Assembly: GCA_947500585.1 (NCBI GenBank)
Contig: CANMSN010000012.1
Coordinates: forward strand, 61,561 to 125,560
Origin: an uncultured Flavobacteriaceae bacterium
GTDB lineage: Bacteria; Bacteroidota; Bacteroidia; Flavobacteriales; Flavobacteriaceae
Length of the DNA: 64,000 nucleotides
Reading direction: 5' to 3'
The notes under the pieces were generated by a model that was not told the DNA's origin, searched no databases, and saw only the letters and a program-made list of their open reading frames with translations. How positions within the stretch are numbered: position 1 is the stretch's first letter; each line of letters begins with the position of its first letter. Below are positions 54,738 through 63,925 of the stretch, piece after piece. Position numbers and translations under genes: made by a program.

Positions 54738-55451
54738 TTATTTTAATTTATGTAAATACATTTGAATAACGTTTTCTACTCCCAAATACAAACTTTCAGA
54801 AATTAATGCATGCCCAATAGAAACTTCCAATAAGTTTGGAATATTCTCTTTAAAAAATTTGATATTGTCTAAAGACAAATCATGTCCGGCATTAATACCA
54901 AGACCTAAATCGTTAGCCAATTCTGCGCTCTCTGTATATGGTCTTATAGCATCTTTATTACCTAATCCGTATTGATGCGCAAATGCTTCTGTGTATAATT
55001 CAATTCTATCTGTTCCAGTTTCTTTGGCGCCTTCAATTTGTTTTAAAACAGGATCGACAAAAATAGATGTACGAATGCCGTTTAGTTGAAATTCTTTTAT
55101 CACATCAATTAAAAAACCCTTGTTCTTAATGGTATCCCAACCCGCGTTACTTGTAATAGCATCAACAGCATCGGGGACTAATGTAACTTGTGTTGGCTTT
55201 ACTTCTAAAACCAATTTCAAAAATGGTTCAACAGGATTTCCTTCAATGTTATACTCTGTATAAACTTCTGGTTTTAAATCGCGTGCATCTTGGTAGCGAA
55301 TGTGTCGTTCATCTGGTCTGGGATGTATGGTTACTCCTTCTGCTCCAAACCTTTGGACGTCTTTTGCAAACTGAACCACATTTGGTAAATCGCCTCCTCT
55401 TGAGTTTCTTAAGGTTGCAATCTTATTGATATTTACACTTAACTTTGTCAT
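54738..55451 (-). CDS. pdxJ: Pyridoxine 5'-phosphate synthase
   Basis: 237 residues, TIM barrel. Final step of de novo vitamin B6 synthesis, from 1-deoxyxylulose-5-phosphate and aminoacetone phosphate. Seen: LSVNINKIATLRNSRGGDLP, GVTIHPRPDERHI, PTQVTLVPD, TDRIELYTEAFAHQYG, LGINAGHDL and EVSIGHALI. A -7-like TATTTTTG (55477-55470, minus) lies about 20 bp upstream. Diverges from the CBS-nadK operon. Confidence 0.96.
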   Translation of the reverse strand: MTKLSVNINKIATLRNSRGGDLPNVVQFAKDVQRFGAEGVTIHPRPDERHIRYQDARDLKPEVYTEYNIEGNPVEPFLKLVLEVKPTQVTLVPDAVDAITSNAGWDTIKNKGFLIDVIKEFQLNGIRTSIFVDPVLKQIEGAKETGTDRIELYTEAFAHQYGLGNKDAIRPYTESAELANDLGLGINAGHDLSLDNIKFFKENIPNLLEVSIGHALISESLYLGVENVIQMYLHKLK

Positions 55452-55539
55452 CTGTAAATTTTAAAAAGACAAAAATACAAAGTAGCACAAGCTTATTTAC
55501 TATTTTTTTGATTAATTTGCAACGTATTAAAACAAAACG

Positions 55540-56199
55540 ATGAAGCTTTCAGAGTTCATTATTAACGATATTAAACCATTAAATAGCTCTAGTAAAATCA
55601 GTGATTTACAAATGCTATTTAATCAGTTAACATATTCTCATATCCCTATTCAAGATGATAATGGCGTTTTTTTAGGTTCTTTTTTTGAAACTGATGCGCA
55701 TTGTTTTGATGGCAACAAGCCTCTTAGTGAATTTCTTTATGCTCTTGAAGATTTTTTTGTTCGTGATACTACAATGTGGTTAGATGTTTTAGAAGCGTTT
55801 GCTGTAAATTCGGCTAACATTATGCCTGTTTTAAATGCTAATAACAAGTATTTAGGCTATTACGAATTAAACGATATTATTAGTTTATTTAGTGAATCGC
55901 CTTTCTTCTCTGAAGCTGGAGGTATTCTAGTCGTTGAAAAAGGCATAAATGATTATTCCTTTAGTGAAGTTAGCCAAATTGTAGAGTCTAACGACGGTAA
56001 ACTACTTGGTGCTTTTGTATCTAAAATGAATACAGATTTGGTTCAAATTACTTTAAAAATTGGCAACACTGGACTTAACGATATTATTCAAACCTTTAGA
56101 AGGTACAGTTATAATATTGTTTCAGGACATGAGGAAGATGGTTATATTGAAAGTTTGAAAGAACGATCTGACTATTTGAATAAATATTTAAATATGTAA
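55540..56199 (+). CDS. CBS-domain protein
   Basis: 219 residues. A CBS pair in the first 130 (YSHIPIQDDNGVFLGSFFE; IMPVLNANNKYLGYYELNDI) and a C-terminal ACT-like part (GILVVEKGINDYSFSEVSQIV). Proteins like this sense adenine nucleotides and lie just ahead of nadK in Flavobacteriia; here the gap is 3 bp. A role in controlling NAD kinase is possible but unproven. Confidence 0.85.
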   Translation: MKLSEFIINDIKPLNSSSKISDLQMLFNQLTYSHIPIQDDNGVFLGSFFETDAHCFDGNKPLSEFLYALEDFFVRDTTMWLDVLEAFAVNSANIMPVLNANNKYLGYYELNDIISLFSESPFFSEAGGILVVEKGINDYSFSEVSQIVESNDGKLLGAFVSKMNTDLVQITLKIGNTGLNDIIQTFRRYSYNIVSGHEEDGYIESLKERSDYLNKYLNM

Positions 56200-56202
56200 T
56201 GC

Positions 56203-57087
56203 ATGAAGGTTGCTGTTTTTGGACGATTTTACAATGAAACCACTTCTGCTTCGGTAGAAACACTTTTTAACTATTTAGTAAAAAAAGATGCCGATGCGTA
56301 TATAGAAACTGAATTCTACAATCTTATAAAAGATGAATCTCATAATATTAAAAACTTCGAATCTTTTAAAACCTTCGATATTTTAAATAAATCTTTTGAT
56401 TTATTGGTAAGTATTGGTGGCGATGGAACAATTTTAAGAGCCATTACTTTTGTTAAAGACATCGATATTCCCATCATCGGAATTAATACTGGAAGATTAG
56501 GGTTTTTAGCAACCATTCAAGTTAATGAAATAGAAAATGCCATTCAAAATATCATTGATGGTAAATATAAAATTTCTGAACGTAGTTTACTTTCTGTTGA
56601 AACCACACCCGAAAATGATGATATCACTTCATTAAACTTTGCATTGAACGAAATAGCAGTAAGCAGAAAGAATACAACTTCTATGATTACTGTTGAAACT
56701 TATTTAGACGATGAATACCTTACATCCTACTGGAGTGATGGTTTAATAGTCTCAACACCAACGGGCTCAACAGGCTATTCTTTAAGTTGTGGCGGCCCCG
56801 TTATAACTCCTGGTGCTAATAGTTTTGTTTTAACACCAATTGCTCCTCATAATTTAAGTGCACGCCCACTTGTAATTCCAGACTCAACTGAAATACGATT
56901 AAAAGTTAGTGGTAGAGAAGAACAACATTTAGTATCATTAGACTCCAGAATTGCAACACTTAATAATGGCACAATTATAAAAATTAAAAAAGCTGATTTT
57001 AAAATTAAAATGATAGACCTGTTAAATGAAAGCTTTTTAGTAACGCTTCGTAAAAAGCTTCTTTGGGGAGAAGACAAACGCAATTAA
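56203..57087 (+). CDS. nadK: NAD kinase
   Basis: 294 residues. Phosphorylates NAD to NADP. GGDGTIL (about 73-79), NTGRLGFLATI, LNEIAVSR, the DGLIVSTPTGSTGYSLSCGGP block and the C-terminal HNLSARPLVIPD are all there. Co-transcribed with the CBS gene. Confidence 0.96.
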   Translation: MKVAVFGRFYNETTSASVETLFNYLVKKDADAYIETEFYNLIKDESHNIKNFESFKTFDILNKSFDLLVSIGGDGTILRAITFVKDIDIPIIGINTGRLGFLATIQVNEIENAIQNIIDGKYKISERSLLSVETTPENDDITSLNFALNEIAVSRKNTTSMITVETYLDDEYLTSYWSDGLIVSTPTGSTGYSLSCGGPVITPGANSFVLTPIAPHNLSARPLVIPDSTEIRLKVSGREEQHLVSLDSRIATLNNGTIIKIKKADFKIKMIDLLNESFLVTLRKKLLWGEDKRN

Positions 57088-57186
57088 ACAATAATTTTAC
57101 TGAAATACTGTTTTAAACTCATACTAATTGGTTCAAATTATAATGGACTAATCTTATTTATTATATTTGCAAACTTTTGAAGATTT

Positions 57187-57873
57187 ATGAGGTATTTAAC
57201 CGTATTGATATTAAGCATTTTAACCTTCCAACTAAGCCATTCTCAAATTAATGAAATTGGTGTTTTTGCTGGCGGTAGTAACTTTATTGGAGATGTTGGT
57301 GCTACAGATTATATTTCACCTAATAGCCCTACTTTAGGATTAATGTACAAGTGGAACGCAAGCCCGCGACATTCTTGGAGAGCATCCTTAATATATTCTG
57401 ATTTAAAGACTTATGACAATGAATCTGATGATCCAAGACGTATAGAAAGAGGTTATAAATTCGATTCTAACTTACTAGAAATTGCTGCTGGTATAGAATT
57501 CACCTTTCTAGATTTTGATTTGCATGCTGGAGTTAAAATAGGCACACCCTATTTATATACCGGTATCAGTGTAGCAAAACATGATAATTTTTATTTTTCA
57601 AATGGTATACAAACTCCAGAAAATAATTCAAGTTGGGCTTTTGGTATCCCAATGGCTCTGGGTTACAAAACAAACTTTTTAGGTCATTTCATTTTTGGTG
57701 TTGAAATTGGAGCAAGATATACGTTTTCTGATGAATTAGATGGTAGTGTTCCAAATACAGCATCACTTCAACCATTTAGGTTTGGAAATATTAACAATAA
57801 CGATTGGTATGTGTTTTCTGGAATTACACTAACTTACACCTTTGGAGAAAACCCTTGTTTTTGCACAGATTAA
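57187..57873 (+). CDS. DUF6089-type outer-membrane protein
   Basis: 228 residues with a signal peptide (LILSILTFQLSHSQ). EIGVFAGGSNFIGDVGATDYISPNSP is the family start, then barrel strands (GLMYKWNASPRHSWRASLIYS, FGVEIGARYTFS) and a terminal ITLTYTFGENPCFCTD. It is regularly next to uppS and bamA in this group, which suggests an envelope-assembly role. TATATTTG (57162-57169) is a fair -7 box. Function unknown. Confidence 0.82.
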   Translation: MRYLTVLILSILTFQLSHSQINEIGVFAGGSNFIGDVGATDYISPNSPTLGLMYKWNASPRHSWRASLIYSDLKTYDNESDDPRRIERGYKFDSNLLEIAAGIEFTFLDFDLHAGVKIGTPYLYTGISVAKHDNFYFSNGIQTPENNSSWAFGIPMALGYKTNFLGHFIFGVEIGARYTFSDELDGSVPNTASLQPFRFGNINNNDWYVFSGITLTYTFGENPCFCTD

Positions 57874-57874
57874 A

Positions 57875-58615
57875 ATGAATTTAAAAGAACGTATAGTAAC
57901 TACAAAATTGCCTAAACACATTGCCATTATTATGGACGGCAATGGGCGTTGGGCTAAACAAAAAGGTATGATACGGGCTTTTGGTCATGAAAATGGCACT
58001 AAATCTGTGAGAGAAACAGTTGAAGCTTGTGCAGAATTAGGTGTAGAAAATTTAACGCTATATGCCTTTTCAACTGAAAATTGGAATAGACCAAAACTAG
58101 AAGTACAAACTTTAATGAAACTTTTAGTCTCCTCATTAAAGAAAGAAATCAAAACACTTCAGGATAACAATATAAAATTATCTGCCATAGGTAATTTAAA
58201 TACATTGCCAAAAAAAGTACATAAAGAGCTTCATGAAGTTATAGAAAACACAAAAAACAATAATAGGATGACTTTAACCCTAGCATTGAGCTATGGATCG
58301 CGTGAGGAAATCATAAATACTGTTAAAGAGATTAGTTTTAAAGTTAAAAATAATATAATTTCGCGCGATAAAATTGATGAATCAATTATAAATGAGCATC
58401 TTTACACGCGAAATTTACCAGATGTAGATTTGCTTATTAGAACAAGTGGGGAGCAACGTATAAGTAACTTCTTGCTTTGGCAAATTGCTTACGCCGAATT
58501 ATACTTTACCAGTATATTGTGGCCAGATTTTACAAAGCAACATTTGTATGAAGCTATTATTGAATATCAAAAAAGAGAACGACGATTTGGGAAAACAAGT
58601 GAACAACTTAGTTAA
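57875..58615 (+). CDS. uppS: Isoprenyl transferase (undecaprenyl diphosphate synthase)
   Basis: 246 residues from ATG 57875, 1 bp after the DUF6089 stop. Makes the C55 lipid carrier for cell-wall synthesis by adding isopentenyl units in cis. HIAIIMDGNGRWAKQKG with the catalytic Asp, GHENGTKSVRE, TLYAFSTENWNRP, LIRTSGEQRISNFLLWQIAY and EL-F near the end. An earlier in-frame ATG at 57842 would overlap DUF6089 and is less likely. Confidence 0.95.
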   Translation: MNLKERIVTTKLPKHIAIIMDGNGRWAKQKGMIRAFGHENGTKSVRETVEACAELGVENLTLYAFSTENWNRPKLEVQTLMKLLVSSLKKEIKTLQDNNIKLSAIGNLNTLPKKVHKELHEVIENTKNNNRMTLTLALSYGSREEIINTVKEISFKVKNNIISRDKIDESIINEHLYTRNLPDVDLLIRTSGEQRISNFLLWQIAYAELYFTSILWPDFTKQHLYEAIIEYQKRERRFGKTSEQLS

Positions 58616-61196
58616 TATTTTACCTTTAACACATATAAAGTATTTTACGGTCATTTTATTTTTAGTTTTAGGCTTTAATATTCAAGCTCAAAATCTACAA
58701 TATAGTAATGGTGAAAAATACACACTAGGAGAAATTACTGTTTCTGGAAATACAAGTTTTAGCGAACAAACTATAGTCACCTATTCTGGCTTAAGAAAAG
58801 GTAAAGAAATGACTATTCCAGGAGAAGATATAAGTACAGCTATAAAAAAGCTATGGAATTCAAATTTATTTAGTGATATTGAAATTTATATTACCAAAAT
58901 AGATAAAAATGTAGCTGACTTAGAAATTCGCCTTTCAGACTTACCACAATTAAATGAATTAAAAATTAATGGTGTAAAAAAGTCAAAAGTAGAAGGAATA
59001 ATTACCGAAAACAAGCTAAAAAAAGGCGTAAAAGTAACCGAAAACCTCAGAACAACTACAAAGAACTTTCTTGAGAAAAAATATAAAAAACAAGGTTTTT
59101 TAAATACCAAAGTACTTATTAATACCATAGACGTTAAAGACTCTATTGAAACTGCAAGAGTTAATATGGTACTTAATATTGATAAGGGAGAAAAAGTTAA
59201 AATTAAAGATATTGAGTTTAGTGGAAATGATGTTTTAAGTGATAAAAAGCTTAGAAAAAGCATGAAAAGCACAAAAAAAATTAATCGTCTTAGAATTTTA
59301 AAACGCTCTAAATTTATCGATTCTGCATATCAAGCAGATTTGGGTCATGTTATAGATTATTATAAAGAAAACGGATATAGAGATGCTCGTATACTTTCTG
59401 ATAGTATTGTCTATAATGATGATGCAACCATTTCGCTTAAAATTAAAGTAAATGAAGGTGAACAATATACTTTTGGCGATATTACTTTTATTGGTAACAC
59501 GGTATATACTAATGAGCAGTTAAGTAGACTTATAAGAATTAGAAAAGGAGATACTTATAATGGTGTTTTATTACAAGAACGCATTCAAGATAATTCTAAA
59601 CCCGACGCTCAAGATATTGCAAACCAGTATCAAAACAACGGCTACTTATTCTCTACTATTAATCCTGTTGAAGTAAGTGCAGATGGTAATGTAATAGATA
59701 TGGAAATTAGAATATCTGAAGGGAAACCAGCTTATTTTAATAGTGTAACCGTAGTTGGTAATGATAAAACCAACGACCATGTTATTTACAGAGAAATTAG
59801 AACGCGTCCAGGGCAATTATATAGCAAAGCTAATGTAGTTCGTACCGTTAGAGAACTTGGTCAATTAGGCTTTTTTGATGCTCAAGAAATATCTCCAAAC
59901 TTTAATAACCCAAATCCTGTTGAAGGAACAATTGACATGGAATATTCTGTTAAAGAAACAGGATCTAGTCAAATTGAGTTACAAGGTGGTTATGGTGGTG
60001 GTGGATTTATTGGAACTTTAGGTCTATCATTTAATAACTTTTCTATTAAAGATATTTTTAAGAAAGAAGCTTATAAGCCAATACCAATGGGCGATGGTCA
60101 AAAACTAGCACTACGTTTACAAGCTAGTCAATTTTTCCAGACCTATAGTTTCTCTTTTTCAGAACCATGGTTAGGTGGTAAACGCCCTGTGCAGTTTTCA
60201 TCTTCGCTTTCGCATACAAAACAGTTTTTATTCAATCAATTCACTGGAGAAGCTGATAGAAGCCAAAGCTTTAATATTACAGGTATTACTTTTGGTTTAG
60301 CAAAACGTTTAACTGTTCCAGATGATTTCTTTGTACTCTCACAAGCTATTAGTTTTCAACGCTACGATTTAAATAATTACAATACTGGTTTATTTACTTT
60401 TGGTGATGGTTTTTCAAATAACTTATCTTATACCGTAGGTCTTAGTAGAAATAGTACAAATGTAGATCCTATTTACCCAACTGGAGGATCTAACTTTTCT
60501 GTTACTGCCAAATTCTCTCCACCATATTCTCTTTTTAATAATGTTGATTATGGTGCTTTAAAAGACGAACGCGATAGTAACGAAGCCGTTTTAAATGATG
60601 CAACCCAATCTGACTCTGACAGAACTAACGCTTCTAGTAGAATCGCAGAAATAGATCAAGAACGTTATAAATGGTTAGAATTTTATAAAGTAAAATTCTC
60701 AGGCGAGTGGTTTACCCAAATAACTAAAAATTTAGTATTAAGACCTAAAGTTGAATTTGGTTTCTTGGGCGCTTATAATAACGATAGAGGCGAAATTCCG
60801 TTTGAACGTTTCTTTTTAGGGGGTGATGGTTTAGGCAACTTTGCCTTAGATGGTAGAGAGGTTGTACAATTAAGAGGATACCCAAATCAATCGCTGTCAG
60901 ACCAAGATGGTAGTACTATTTACAATAAGTTTTCTTTGGAACTTCGTTACCCAATAACATTAGCAGCATCAGCAAAAATTTATGCCTTAGGATTTTTAGA
61001 AGGTGGTGCATCATATAATAGTTTTAAAGACTATAACCCGTTTAATTTAAAGCGTTCTGCTGGTTTAGGTATTAGAATTTTCATGCCAGCATTTGGTTTA
61101 TTAGGTATCGATTTCGGACATGGTTTCGATCCAATTGGAAGCACTGGCGCTAAAAATGGATGGGAAACACACTTCATAATTGGACAACAATTTTAA
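58599..61196 (+). CDS. bamA: Outer membrane protein assembly factor BamA
   Basis: About 865 residues. Core of the machine that folds outer-membrane barrels. A signal region (HIKYFTVILFLVLGFNIQAQ) is followed by five POTRA domains (for example YTLGEITVSGNTSFSEQTIV, VKIKDIEFSGNDVLSDKKL, YTFGDITFIGNTVYTNEQL) and a 16-strand barrel. The barrel has a charged insertion near ALKDERDSNEAVLNDATQS and ends in FIIGQQF. The frame is open from 58485, well inside uppS. GTG 58599 puts the signal peptide near the start and gives a 17-nt overlap with uppS; ATG 58548 is the other choice. Confidence 0.93.
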   Translation: MNNLVNILPLTHIKYFTVILFLVLGFNIQAQNLQYSNGEKYTLGEITVSGNTSFSEQTIVTYSGLRKGKEMTIPGEDISTAIKKLWNSNLFSDIEIYITKIDKNVADLEIRLSDLPQLNELKINGVKKSKVEGIITENKLKKGVKVTENLRTTTKNFLEKKYKKQGFLNTKVLINTIDVKDSIETARVNMVLNIDKGEKVKIKDIEFSGNDVLSDKKLRKSMKSTKKINRLRILKRSKFIDSAYQADLGHVIDYYKENGYRDARILSDSIVYNDDATISLKIKVNEGEQYTFGDITFIGNTVYTNEQLSRLIRIRKGDTYNGVLLQERIQDNSKPDAQDIANQYQNNGYLFSTINPVEVSADGNVIDMEIRISEGKPAYFNSVTVVGNDKTNDHVIYREIRTRPGQLYSKANVVRTVRELGQLGFFDAQEISPNFNNPNPVEGTIDMEYSVKETGSSQIELQGGYGGGGFIGTLGLSFNNFSIKDIFKKEAYKPIPMGDGQKLALRLQASQFFQTYSFSFSEPWLGGKRPVQFSSSLSHTKQFLFNQFTGEADRSQSFNITGITFGLAKRLTVPDDFFVLSQAISFQRYDLNNYNTGLFTFGDGFSNNLSYTVGLSRNSTNVDPIYPTGGSNFSVTAKFSPPYSLFNNVDYGALKDERDSNEAVLNDATQSDSDRTNASSRIAEIDQERYKWLEFYKVKFSGEWFTQITKNLVLRPKVEFGFLGAYNNDRGEIPFERFFLGGDGLGNFALDGREVVQLRGYPNQSLSDQDGSTIYNKFSLELRYPITLAASAKIYALGFLEGGASYNSFKDYNPFNLKRSAGLGIRIFMPAFGLLGIDFGHGFDPIGSTGAKNGWETHFIIGQQF

Positions 61197-61381
61197 CTAT
61201 AATTTTATTTTGGCACGATATTTTCTAATAACACTTTGATGATTTGAATGCCAAATAAAATTTTTAAGATTAAAATTCGTTAATTTTGAAGAGATAATTT
61301 ATAGAAAGGGCAGTAACACAAATAAAATCATCTGTCATTTTTAGAATTTATCAGTTTATAAATTATAAAAATATTAAACAG

Positions 61382-62383
61382 ATGCAAAAAAAAGTTCTTT
61401 TTTTACTGATATTAGTTTTTATGCTAAGTCTTTCACTGCATGCGCAACGCGGTGTTAGTATAGCTTATATTGATTCAGAATTCATTTTAGAAAATGTACC
61501 TGAATATCAAGAAGCTACTACACAACTTAATGCAAAAGCAGATAAATGGAAAAATGAAATTGCGGCTAAATTAGATGCCATAAAACAAAAACGAAAAGAT
61601 TTAAGCAATGAAAAGGTACTTTTAACTGCAGAACTTATAAGCGAACGAGAAGAAGATATTTCTTTTGAAGAAAAAGAAATTCTTGACTATCAGCAAAAAC
61701 GTTTTGGACCAAATGGCGATTTGTTTATTCAAAAAAAACAATTGATGCAGCCCATACAAGATCAAATTTTTGCAGCAGTACAAACTATTGTAGCCAGCAA
61801 AAAGTATGATATGGTTTTAGACAAATCTGAGGGTGGTATGCTTTATGTAGCAAATAGACTTGATATAAGCGAACAAGTTTTACGAAGTATAACAAGAGCG
61901 TCTAAAAGAAATCAAGCAAAATCAAAAGCTGAAAAAAGAGCTGCTGAAGATGAAGAAGTTGTTCCTGAAGTAAATTTAGAGCTAGAAGCACGTGAAAAAG
62001 CCCTAGAAGAAAAGAAAGCTGAACGAGAGAGTGCCATTGAAAAAGCGAGACAAGAAAAGTTAGATGCCCGCGCAGCTAAAGTTAAAGCAGCAGAAGAAAG
62101 ACGCCAGAAAATATTGGATGATCGTGCAAAAGCAAAACAAGAAAAATTAGATGCCATAAATAAAGTAACAGATACTATTAATAGTACAAATGAAACATCA
62201 AAATCTGAAGTAGCAAAAGAAGAGGGAGTAACAGAAGTAAAAACGAGAGAACAGTTAATAGAAGAAAACAGGCAAAAAAAATTAGCTGAAAGAGAAGCTA
62301 GAAAAAAAGCCTTAGAAGAAAAGAAAAAGAAAATTTTAGAAGAACGCCAAAAGGCAAAAGACAGTTTAAACAACAAAAATTAA
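61382..62383 (+). CDS. OmpH/Skp-family chaperone with long charged coiled-coil tail
   Basis: 333 residues, about twice the usual Skp length. Signal peptide (ending LSLHAQ), then an OmpH domain (about 25-165: GVSIAYIDSEFILENVPEYQEATTQL, IQDQIFAAVQTIVASKKYDMVLDKSEGGMLYV in part). A tail of about 165 residues very rich in Lys, Glu, Ala and Arg (EKKAERESAIEKARQEKL and similar) is predicted as coiled coil. Likely periplasmic chaperone helping BamA, encoded upstream. The role of the tail is unknown. Confidence 0.88.
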   Translation: MQKKVLFLLILVFMLSLSLHAQRGVSIAYIDSEFILENVPEYQEATTQLNAKADKWKNEIAAKLDAIKQKRKDLSNEKVLLTAELISEREEDISFEEKEILDYQQKRFGPNGDLFIQKKQLMQPIQDQIFAAVQTIVASKKYDMVLDKSEGGMLYVANRLDISEQVLRSITRASKRNQAKSKAEKRAAEDEEVVPEVNLELEAREKALEEKKAERESAIEKARQEKLDARAAKVKAAEERRQKILDDRAKAKQEKLDAINKVTDTINSTNETSKSEVAKEEGVTEVKTREQLIEENRQKKLAEREARKKALEEKKKKILEERQKAKDSLNNKN

Positions 62384-62413
62384 TAATTTATAACACATTA
62401 ATACTATTTAAAA

Positions 62414-62920
62414 ATGAAACAATTTAAAACTATTTTATTAGCAACTGCATTATGTATTGGAACCTTAAGTTTCACTCAAGCACAAAGTAAAGTTGCACAT
62501 ATAAACACACAAGAATTAATTCAGGCTATGCCAGAGTATAAAAATGCTATGACTGAGTTAGAATCTTTAAGTAAAACGTACCAAACTGATTTTCAAGCTA
62601 TGGGTACTGAATACCAAAATACTGTTAAACAGTATGAAGCAGAAGTAAATACAAAAACTGCTGAAGAAAATCAGAAAAGAGCTGTTGAACTTCAAGAAAA
62701 ACAACAACGTATTCAACAATTTCAAGCTGATGCCCAAAAAGATTTAGGAGCAAAACAAGAAGAGTTAATTAAGCCTGTATCTGAAAAAGCTAAAGCTGCT
62801 ATCTTAAAAGTCGGTAGAGCTCAAGGATTTGACTATGTTTTAGATTCTTCACTAGGCGTTGCTATTTTAACTGATGGTAAAAACCTACTCGACGATGTTA
62901 AAAAAGAATTAGGTATCTAA
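62414..62920 (+). CDS. OmpH/Skp-family periplasmic chaperone
   Basis: 168 residues of normal Skp size. Signal ending SFTQAQS, then KVAHINTQELIQAMPEYKNAM, a long coiled-coil arm (about 45-125) and the trimer-forming end FDYVLDSSLGVAILTDGKNL. Holds outer-membrane proteins unfolded on the way to BamA. 30 bp after the longer paralogue; both are probably expressed together. Confidence 0.92.
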   Translation: MKQFKTILLATALCIGTLSFTQAQSKVAHINTQELIQAMPEYKNAMTELESLSKTYQTDFQAMGTEYQNTVKQYEAEVNTKTAEENQKRAVELQEKQQRIQQFQADAQKDLGAKQEELIKPVSEKAKAAILKVGRAQGFDYVLDSSLGVAILTDGKNLLDDVKKELGI

Positions 62921-62961
62921 TTGTCATTGCTGCGAAAGCAGGAATCCATACCAAACATTTT

Positions 62962-62990
62962 AAAAGCTGCTTATAAAAAGCAGCTTTTTT
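62962..62990 (+). terminator. Terminator of the bamA-ompH operon
   Basis: AAAAGCTGCTT (62962-62972) pairs with AAGCAGCTTTT and runs into a T tract to 62990. It lies 41 bp after the second ompH gene, behind a GTCATTGCTGCGAAAGCAGG repeat fragment (62923-62942). Confidence 0.88.
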
Positions 62991-63072
62991 CATTTATTTA
63001 ATTTTTATAAAAAATAGGATTACAGATAATTCCAATTGAATTATATATTTTTATAAAATATTAATTTCATTT

Positions 63073-63121
63073 TAGATTCCTGCCATAGTTTATCTTGAGC
63101 GTTAGTCGAAAGGCAGGAATG
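63073..63121. repeat. Dispersed repeat upstream of murI
   Basis: ATTCCTGCC (63076-63084) and GGCAGGAAT (63112-63120) form perfect 9-bp inverted arms around CTTGAGCGTTAGTCGAAA. It has the same outer arms as the element after ahcY (46018-46085). It covers the region where the murI promoter should lie. Confidence 0.65.
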
Positions 63122-63143
63122 GCAAATTTACTTTTATTATTTT

Positions 63144-63923
63144 ATGAGTGAACAATCTATTGGTATTTTTGATTCTGGTGTTGGCGGCACTTCTATTTGG
63201 AAAGAGATTCACAAGCTTTTGCCAAATGAAAATACAATGTATTTAGCTGATAGTAAAAATGCACCTTATGGCTCAAAAGGGAAAGATGCTATAATTGAGT
63301 TAAGTATTAAAAACACCGAATACTTACTTAATAAAAATTGTAAACTTATTGTCGTAGCATGCAATACAGCCACTACTAATGCTATAGATTATCTTCGAGA
63401 AACATATCAAGTGCCATTTATTGGTATAGAACCTGCTATTAAACCAGCTGCTCTAAAAACTAAAACCAATGCTATTGGTATTTTAGCCACTAAAGGTACT
63501 TTAAGTAGTGCGTTATTTTCTAAAACCTCTAGTTTATTTACAAGTAATATAAGCGTTATTGAACAAGTTGGTGAAGGAATTGTTGAGCTTATTGAAAGTG
63601 GTCAATTAGACTCTGATGACATGAAAGATCTACTAAGAGTTTATCTAAAACCAATGATTGATGCCCAAATTGATTATTTAGTTTTAGGTTGTACACATTA
63701 CCCCTACCTCATTCCTTTATTAATTAATTTACTTCCAAAACATGTTAAAATTATAGATTCAGGTGAAGCTGTTGCAAGACAAACAAAGACGATTTTGGAA
63801 AAAAATAATTTACTAAACACTGACGATTTAAGAAGTAAATCACTGTTTTACATCAATAAAAAGGTGGATGTGATGCAATCGCTTTTGGGTAGTAAATTTG
63901 AAGTAGATTATTTAGATTTTTAA
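63144..63923 (+). CDS. murI: Glutamate racemase
   Basis: 259 residues. Makes D-glutamate for peptidoglycan. IGIFDSGVGGTSIW, the first catalytic Cys in VVACNTATTNAI, and the second in LVLGCTHYPYLIP. Full length, last gene of the envelope cluster; separated from ompH by a terminator and a repeat. Confidence 0.96.
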   Translation: MSEQSIGIFDSGVGGTSIWKEIHKLLPNENTMYLADSKNAPYGSKGKDAIIELSIKNTEYLLNKNCKLIVVACNTATTNAIDYLRETYQVPFIGIEPAIKPAALKTKTNAIGILATKGTLSSALFSKTSSLFTSNISVIEQVGEGIVELIESGQLDSDDMKDLLRVYLKPMIDAQIDYLVLGCTHYPYLIPLLINLLPKHVKIIDSGEAVARQTKTILEKNNLLNTDDLRSKSLFYINKKVDVMQSLLGSKFEVDYLDF

Positions 63924-63925
63924 AA

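Noticed and set aside
61912..62376. Minus-strand 154-codon frame rich in Ser, Phe and Ala
   Set aside because: Antisense of the repetitive coiled-coil tail of the long OmpH protein; Lys/Glu-rich codons read backwards stay open by composition.
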